Of a DNA stretch of 64,000 nucleotides, positions 59,659 to 64,000 are shown piece by piece. Under the pieces are notes generated by a model. It saw nothing but the letters and a program-made list of their open reading frames with translations, made no database searches and was not told where the DNA came from. This stretch comes from Pseudomonadota bacterium. GTDB taxonomy: Bacteria; Desulfobacterota; Desulfovibrionia; Desulfovibrionales; Desulfovibrionaceae. Numbering within the stretch: position 1 is the first letter of the stretch; the number at the start of each line of letters is the position of its first letter. The position numbers and the translations under genes were made by a program. The DNA is taken from NCBI GenBank assembly GCA_023411815.1, contig JAEYOJ010000108.1, positions 1 to 64,000 on the forward strand. The letters run 5' to 3'.

Positions 59659-61032
59659 ATGGCCAAGGGAATCGTCATCGCAGGCACGCACAGCGGCTGC
59701 GGCAAGACAACCGTGACGCTGGCGCTCATGGCCGCCTTGCGGCGCAAGGGTCTGGTGGTCCAGCCCTTCAAGGTCGGGCCCGACTTCATCGATCCGGGAC
59801 ATCATGCCCTTGCCGCCGGCCGGCCAAGCCACAGCCTGGACGGATGGATGTGCGGCCGTCGGGCCGTGCAGGACATCTTCGCCCGCCATGCCTGGGACTC
59901 CGACATCGCCGTGGTGGAAGGCGTCATGGGCCTGTACGACGGCTTCTCGCCCGTGTCCGAGCAAGGCTCCACGGCCGAGGTGGCCAAGTGGCTCAGGCTG
60001 CCCGTGCTCCTGGTGGTCGACGCGCGCTCCATGGCCCGTTCGGCCGCCGCCCTGGTCAAGGGCTTCGCCGAGTTCGATCCGTTCCTGAGCCTGGCGGGCG
60101 TGGCCTTCAATCGGGCCGGCAGCGAGAATCACGCCAGGATTCTCGGCGAAACCATGGCCTTGCTCCCGGATGTGCCCCTGGCCGGCATCCTGCGCCGCCG
60201 CGAAGATATCGCGACCCCTTCACGACATCTGGGCCTGGTCACTGCCTGCGAGGCGCCGCCCGCGCCCGCGACCCTGGAGAGGCTGGCCGACTGGACCGAG
60301 CAGGGCCTGGACCTGAACCGGCTGGTGGCCAACCTGCCGCACCTGGCCATATACCCGCCCGACGACCCGGACCTTCCCGAGCCGCAAGCCGTCATAGGGG
60401 TGGCCTGGGACAAAGCCTTCTGCTTCTACTACGGAGAAAACCTGCGCCTGCTGCGCGAAAGCGGTGCGCGGCTGATCTTCTTTTCGCCCATGGAGGACCA
60501 GACGCTGCCTCAAGGATTGAGCGGCCTGTACCTGGGCGGAGGTTATCCCGAAGTGCACGCCCGCGAACTGGCCCAGAACAGGTCCATGCGCCGCGAAATC
60601 CGCGACTTCTGCCGCTCGGGCCGGCCTGTGCTGGCCGAGTGCGGCGGCTTCATGTACCTCATGGACTCGCTCGTCGGCGCACACGGCCAGAATTTTCCCA
60701 TGGCCGGGGTTTTCCCTTTCACTGCCTCCATGAACGAACGCTTCTCGGCCCTGGGCTACAGGGAAGTGACCCTCGCGCGCGACTGCCCCCTGGGTCCGGC
60801 CGGGCTCAAGGCCCGCGGCCACGAATTCCACTACTCGTCCATCCCGGACCAGGCCTATGCCGCCGCCGGTCTGTACGCCGCCGCCGACCGCCGCAGCCCC
60901 TTGCCCAGGCCGGAGGGTTTTGCCGAGGGCAATGTCGTGGCCTCGTACATCCACCTGCATTTCAGCAGCAATCCGAGCCTGGCCCAGCGTTTCGTGGACG
61001 CCTGCGCCAGTGCCGTTCCCGCAAGCCGGTGA
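59659..61032 (+). CDS. cbiA: Cobyrinic acid (or hydrogenobyrinic acid) a,c-diamide synthase
   Basis: Glutamine-dependent amidation of the a and c side chains in cobalamin synthesis; 457 residues (CbiA/CobB). The N-terminal P-loop is GTHSGCGKTTVTLALM, with KVGPDFIDPGHH and VEGVMGLYDG. The C-terminal class I glutaminase has the catalytic Cys in VLAECGGFMYL, and YLGGGYPEVHA precedes it. The start at ATG 59659 has CGGGAG upstream; the frame is open to 59443. Its stop codon overlaps the GTG start of cbiD. An anaerobe would use the CbiA route. Confidence 0.92.
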   Translation: MAKGIVIAGTHSGCGKTTVTLALMAALRRKGLVVQPFKVGPDFIDPGHHALAAGRPSHSLDGWMCGRRAVQDIFARHAWDSDIAVVEGVMGLYDGFSPVSEQGSTAEVAKWLRLPVLLVVDARSMARSAAALVKGFAEFDPFLSLAGVAFNRAGSENHARILGETMALLPDVPLAGILRRREDIATPSRHLGLVTACEAPPAPATLERLADWTEQGLDLNRLVANLPHLAIYPPDDPDLPEPQAVIGVAWDKAFCFYYGENLRLLRESGARLIFFSPMEDQTLPQGLSGLYLGGGYPEVHARELAQNRSMRREIRDFCRSGRPVLAECGGFMYLMDSLVGAHGQNFPMAGVFPFTASMNERFSALGYREVTLARDCPLGPAGLKARGHEFHYSSIPDQAYAAAGLYAAADRRSPLPRPEGFAEGNVVASYIHLHFSSNPSLAQRFVDACASAVPASR

Positions 61033-62144
61033 CGCGGACCCTGCGCGAAGGATTCACTACCGGCACGGCCGCCGCCGCGGCTGCCAAAGCCGCCGCGCTC
61101 CTTCTGCTCACGGGCGCGGCCCCGGATACCGTGGACGTGCCCTTGCCTGCCGGCGGACGGCTGCGCATCCCCATTGCCTCCTGCCAGCGCGAAGGCCCCG
61201 GCGCGCGCGCGACGGTCGTCAAGGATGGCGGCGACGATCCGGACGCCACGCACGGAGCGGCCATCGAGTGCCTCGTGACCCTGGGCGGCCTGAAGCGTGG
61301 CGCGAATCACCCGAGAGAGGGCACCGCCGTCGACATCACGGGCGGCCGCGGCGTGGGCCTGGTCACCCGGCCCGGCCTGCCTGTGCCGCCCGGAGAGCCG
61401 GCCATCAATCCCGCCCCGCGCCGCCAGATCGCCGAAGCGCTGCGCGAGGCCATGGCCTCGGCAGGCTTCAATGGCGCGGCCAGCGTCCTGGTCGAGGTCC
61501 CGGACGGCGAAGCCATCGCCAGGCGCACGCTCAACCCGCGCCTGGGCATCACGGGCGGCATCTCCATCCTGGGCACGCGCGGCACGGTGCGGCCTTACAG
61601 CCACGAGGCTTGGGCCGCCACGGTCAGCCAGAGCCTGGACGTGGCCCGCGCCGCCGGACTGGACGAGATATGCTGTTCAACCGGCGGCCGCAGCGAACGG
61701 CTGCTCATGGCCCTGCGGCCCGATCTGCCCGAGCTGGCCTTCATCCAGGCCGCCGACCACTTCGCCCACGCCATGGCCGAGGCCGGGCGCAAGGGCTTCA
61801 CTCGCGTGACCTGGGGCGTGTTCTTCGGCAAGCTTGTCAAGCAGGCCCAGGGGCTGCCCCAGACGCACGCTCGCAACGCGCCGACCGACTTGCGCCGGCT
61901 GGCCGAGTTGTGCGCCACCCTGGGAACCTCGGCTCCATCCGTGGACGCCGTGGCCAGAGCCAATACGGCCATGCACGCCCTGGAACTCCTCCAAACGGAA
62001 CCCGCCCTGCCCGCAATACTCCAGGAGCTGTGCCGCCTGGCTTCGGACCATGCGCGATGCTTCGCCGGGACCGACATGGAGGTCCGGCACGTGCTCTTCT
62101 CCATGGACGGCAGGCTGCTGGCGCGGTGGCCGAGCCGGACCTAG
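61029..62144 (+). CDS. cbiD: Cobalt-precorrin-5B C1-methyltransferase
   Basis: C1 methylation in the anaerobic cobalamin pathway; 371 residues. REGFTTGTAAAAAAKAA at the N-terminus, VVKDGGDDPDATHGAAI, NPRLGITGGISILGTRGTV and EICCSTGGRSE are CbiD signatures. It starts at a GTG (61029) in a GTGA overlap with cbiA, and no ATG is available nearby. The same frame is open far upstream inside cbiA, but that is not CbiD-like. CbiD rather than CobF indicates the anaerobic route. Confidence 0.93.
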   Translation: MTRTLREGFTTGTAAAAAAKAAALLLLTGAAPDTVDVPLPAGGRLRIPIASCQREGPGARATVVKDGGDDPDATHGAAIECLVTLGGLKRGANHPREGTAVDITGGRGVGLVTRPGLPVPPGEPAINPAPRRQIAEALREAMASAGFNGAASVLVEVPDGEAIARRTLNPRLGITGGISILGTRGTVRPYSHEAWAATVSQSLDVARAAGLDEICCSTGGRSERLLMALRPDLPELAFIQAADHFAHAMAEAGRKGFTRVTWGVFFGKLVKQAQGLPQTHARNAPTDLRRLAELCATLGTSAPSVDAVARANTAMHALELLQTEPALPAILQELCRLASDHARCFAGTDMEVRHVLFSMDGRLLARWPSRT

Positions 62145-62823
62145 GCCAACCACGGCAGATACTCCGGCCGCTTTTCAAGCTCTCCCTCCTGTCTCATGCG
62201 CTGCAAACACCGGCAGGAACTCATCCTGTCTTGCAGGCAACTGGAATCCCCCAATCCATTTCCGGCCATGACTCCCGTAGCCGGCACAAGGCCTGTCCAA
62301 GCGAATGCCCCCCTGCATCCTTGCGCTTCTAAAGCATTCGCTTTTGAAAATGCTCTGCATGTCCTGCGTCGGCATGGCTTGCAGACGGCCTCGGCGTAGC
62401 CGCAATTCACTTGCGCCGGCAACGCCGGAGCGGGCGTCTTAATAGCAACCTGCCATAGATATGTTTGCTGACACTCCCCTCAACCTTAAGCAGACATGAC
62501 AGTATAATTCATAATTTTATATAGATGGCTTTGTTGAATGGCTGTTCAATAAGAAATATGCCACAAGCCTCTATTGCCCGAGGGATATGTGCCGATATGC
62601 ACCTATAGCTAGGCAGGAGCCTTTCAAAATCTCATTCAATGACTTGCCAGGATGGCTATCAAGCGAAGCCGCACTGTCCAAACCGGCCTATATTAATAGG
62701 CTTATATGCCTGCACCCACAATTTAACGACACAGGAGGAATATCGACAAGCTGTATACGGCCTTACAAGCGCATGGTTGGGCAGTTTTTTCTTGAGCATC
62801 TCTATCCTTTGGGAGCACCCCCC
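62145..62823. other. Long gene-free region between cbiD and the chemoreceptor
   Basis: About 680 bases. The GC-rich first half holds an inverted repeat AAGCGAATGC (62299-62308) with GCATTCGCTT (62334-62343), followed by T-rich sequence; GCATTCG also takes part in an alternative short stem with AATGCT further on. The second half (62450-62700) is AT-rich and probably carries the chemoreceptor promoter. I see no protein or RNA gene that I can name. Confidence 0.45.
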
Positions 62824-64000
62824 ATGAACTGGTTTCAGAATTTGCGCGTCATGACCAAGATGATGCTGTCCTTCGGGATAGTCATTTCAATTCTTGTCTT
62901 CCTGGGAGTTTTCTCCATAAACAAACTCGAAACAGTGAACGCCCTAGCCACGGAAATTAAAGACAATTGGCTGCCGAGCACCCGTGCCACCGGCGATATG
63001 ACCGCCATTATCACTGAACACCGTACGTACTCCCTGCAGCACATCCTCTCCGTGACAACCGATAAAATGACTGAATACGAGCGGCTCATGGCGGACAGCG
63101 TGGAGCGAATGAGCAGGATCCAGAGAGAGTTCGAACCGCTCATGACCTCGCCCGAAGAGCGCCTGATCTTCGAGGAACTCAGAAAGGGCTGGGCAAGCTA
63201 CCTGGCCGAAAACGCAAAGATCATCGATCTCTCCAGGCGTGAAGAGCAGGAGATGGCCAAGGAACTGTCCCGTGGCGCCGCCTTCGCGTATCTCACGGAA
63301 GTCCGTACGGCCGCTGGCAAGCTCAAGGAAATCAACCTCCAGGGCGCAATCGCGGCGGACAAACGCGGCGATGAGATATACGACTCCGCCCGTCTGGCCA
63401 TCACGGCGCTCCTTGCGGGTTCATCCATCCTTGCCCTGGCCCTGGCCTTCTTCTTTGCGCGCTCAATGGTCAAAACCATCAGGCAGGGCGTGGCCTTTGC
63501 GGAGGGCCTGGCCGTCGGCGACCTGGACCAGACTCTGGACGTGCAGCAGAAGGACGAACTGGGCACTCTGGCGAGGTCCCTGCGCGGGATCGCCGAGGCC
63601 GAAAAGTCCGTTGCGCAGCTGACTTCGGCATTGTCCAAAGGCAACCTGGCCGTCACGGTCAAGGAACGCTCGGACAAGGACCAGCTCATGCGTTCCCTGG
63701 CGGCCATGGTCGAAGCCGACAAGCAGGTGGCCGACGTAGCCGGCAAGCTGGCCAGAGGCGACCTGGGCGTAAAGGTGGCCAAACGCTCCGCCGAGGACGT
63801 GCTCATGGCCTCCCTGGGCGAGATGGTCGCGGCCGAGAAGAACATCGCCGAGATCACCAAGCGCCTGGCCAAGGGCGACCTGGGCGTGGAGGTGGCCAAG
63901 CGATCCGCCGAGGACGCGCTCATGGCCTCCCTGGCCGAGATGGTCACGGCCGAGAAGAACATCGCCGAGATCGCCAAACGTCTGGCCAAGGGCGACCTGA
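62824..64000 (+). CDS. Methyl-accepting chemotaxis protein with tandem HAMP-like repeats (partial, runs off right edge)
   Basis: 392 residues visible. Membrane helix 1 (about 10-32, MMLSFGIVISILVFLGVFSI); a periplasmic four-helix-bundle sensor of the 4HB_MCP type (about 33-185, including VNALATEIKDNWLPSTRATGD); helix 2 (about 190-215); HAMP (GVAFAEGLAVGDLDQTLDVQQKDELGTLARSL). From residue 259 a 39-residue unit of type AxGDLGVxVAKRSAEDxLMASLxEMV repeats until the edge. The signalling domain should follow outside the window. The start ATG at 62824 has GGGAG upstream. Confidence 0.88.
   Translation, partial: MNWFQNLRVMTKMMLSFGIVISILVFLGVFSINKLETVNALATEIKDNWLPSTRATGDMTAIITEHRTYSLQHILSVTTDKMTEYERLMADSVERMSRIQREFEPLMTSPEERLIFEELRKGWASYLAENAKIIDLSRREEQEMAKELSRGAAFAYLTEVRTAAGKLKEINLQGAIAADKRGDEIYDSARLAITALLAGSSILALALAFFFARSMVKTIRQGVAFAEGLAVGDLDQTLDVQQKDELGTLARSLRGIAEAEKSVAQLTSALSKGNLAVTVKERSDKDQLMRSLAAMVEADKQVADVAGKLARGDLGVKVAKRSAEDVLMASLGEMVAAEKNIAEITKRLAKGDLGVEVAKRSAEDALMASLAEMVTAEKNIAEIAKRLAKGDL
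63598..64000 (+). repeat. In-frame 117-bp tandem repeat (HAMP-like array)
   Basis: Units at 63598-63714, 63715-63831, 63832-63948 and 63949 onward, each 39 codons. Units 2 and 3 are highly similar at the DNA level, unit 1 is more diverged, and the array is cut by the window edge. The unit core LAKGDLGVEVAKRSAEDALM resembles the HAMP AS1-connector-AS2 pattern. Confidence 0.85.

Noticed and set aside
59436..62144. Single 902-codon open frame covering both cbiA and cbiD
   Set aside because: Its first two thirds is an Arg/Ala/Gly-rich shadow of cbiA in another frame. Only the part from the GTG at 61029 has CbiD motifs.
63598..64000. CRISPR-like or satellite repeat array
   Set aside because: The 117-bp period is an exact codon multiple inside a continuous chemoreceptor frame, with no spacers.

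Overview
The window is GC-rich bacterial chromosome. It most resembles a sulfate-reducing deltaproteobacterium of the Desulfovibrionaceae, for four reasons: (i) an aromatic amino-acid super-operon that opens with the two archaeal-type enzymes of the alternative dehydroquinate route and runs on through pheA, aroA, tyrA and trpEGDCFBA; (ii) purH split into two distant genes; (iii) dispersed intergenic elements containing GCCTCCGGCGGC, which I recall as common in Desulfovibrio genomes; (iv) several chemoreceptors and PAS kinases. The taxonomic call is an inference from gene content. I see no rRNA, tRNA, CRISPR array, insertion sequence or prophage.

Layout. 1-3730 (minus): a cecR-ybhGF(S)-like ABC exporter operon cut by the left edge. 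3944-6395 (plus): a periplasmic PRC-barrel protein and a PaaK-type ligase. 6680-8701 (minus): a PilZ-HPt protein, a small unknown protein and Hsp20. 8856-10808 (plus): holB and a DUF1848 gene. 10929-22969 (minus): the aromatic super-operon. 23233-26379 (plus): a sigma-54 promoter, amtB-glnK and an EAL-domain protein. 26633-28238: a Kef-type antiporter gene broken by a frameshift. 28423-37758: purA, a MltF-type lytic transglycosylase, the AICAR transformylase half of PurH, an RNB exonuclease, plsY, a coiled-coil protein and an RRM protein. 37956-40890 (minus): a polymerase-dead PolX/PHP protein, a site-2 protease with CBS domains and an antiporter remnant. 41358-47437: a large chemoreceptor, a lipoprotein, hflX, the IMP cyclohydrolase half of PurH and a TPR protein. 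47814-53833 (plus): flgBC-fliEFGHI. 54118-59238: two sensor kinases flanking an acyl-CoA ligase. 59659-62144 (plus): cobB/cbiA and cbiD behind a structured leader. 62824-end: a chemoreceptor with a tandem HAMP-like array, cut by the right edge.

The most interesting system is the regulation of the aromatic super-operon. The transcript starts with a short reading frame encoding a 37-residue leader peptide with the run F-S-F-W-Y-Y-Y-W-F. It is followed by an intrinsic terminator and by a segment that can form a competing antiterminator. About 5 kb later the 3' end of tyrA carries three consecutive Trp codons. The bases just before the tyrA stop codon can pair over 12 bp with the 5' arm and loop of a perfect 16-bp terminator that stands in front of trpE. 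The operon therefore appears to have two ribosome-mediated attenuators in series. The first would respond to Phe, Tyr and Trp and gate everything. The second would use the essential enzyme TyrA as its own Trp leader peptide and gate only trpEGDCFBA.

Other recurring themes are genes that are split, degenerate or missing key residues (purH, PolX, the EAL protein, the P-II protein without Tyr51, two antiporters) and at least two families of dispersed hairpin-rich intergenic repeats.
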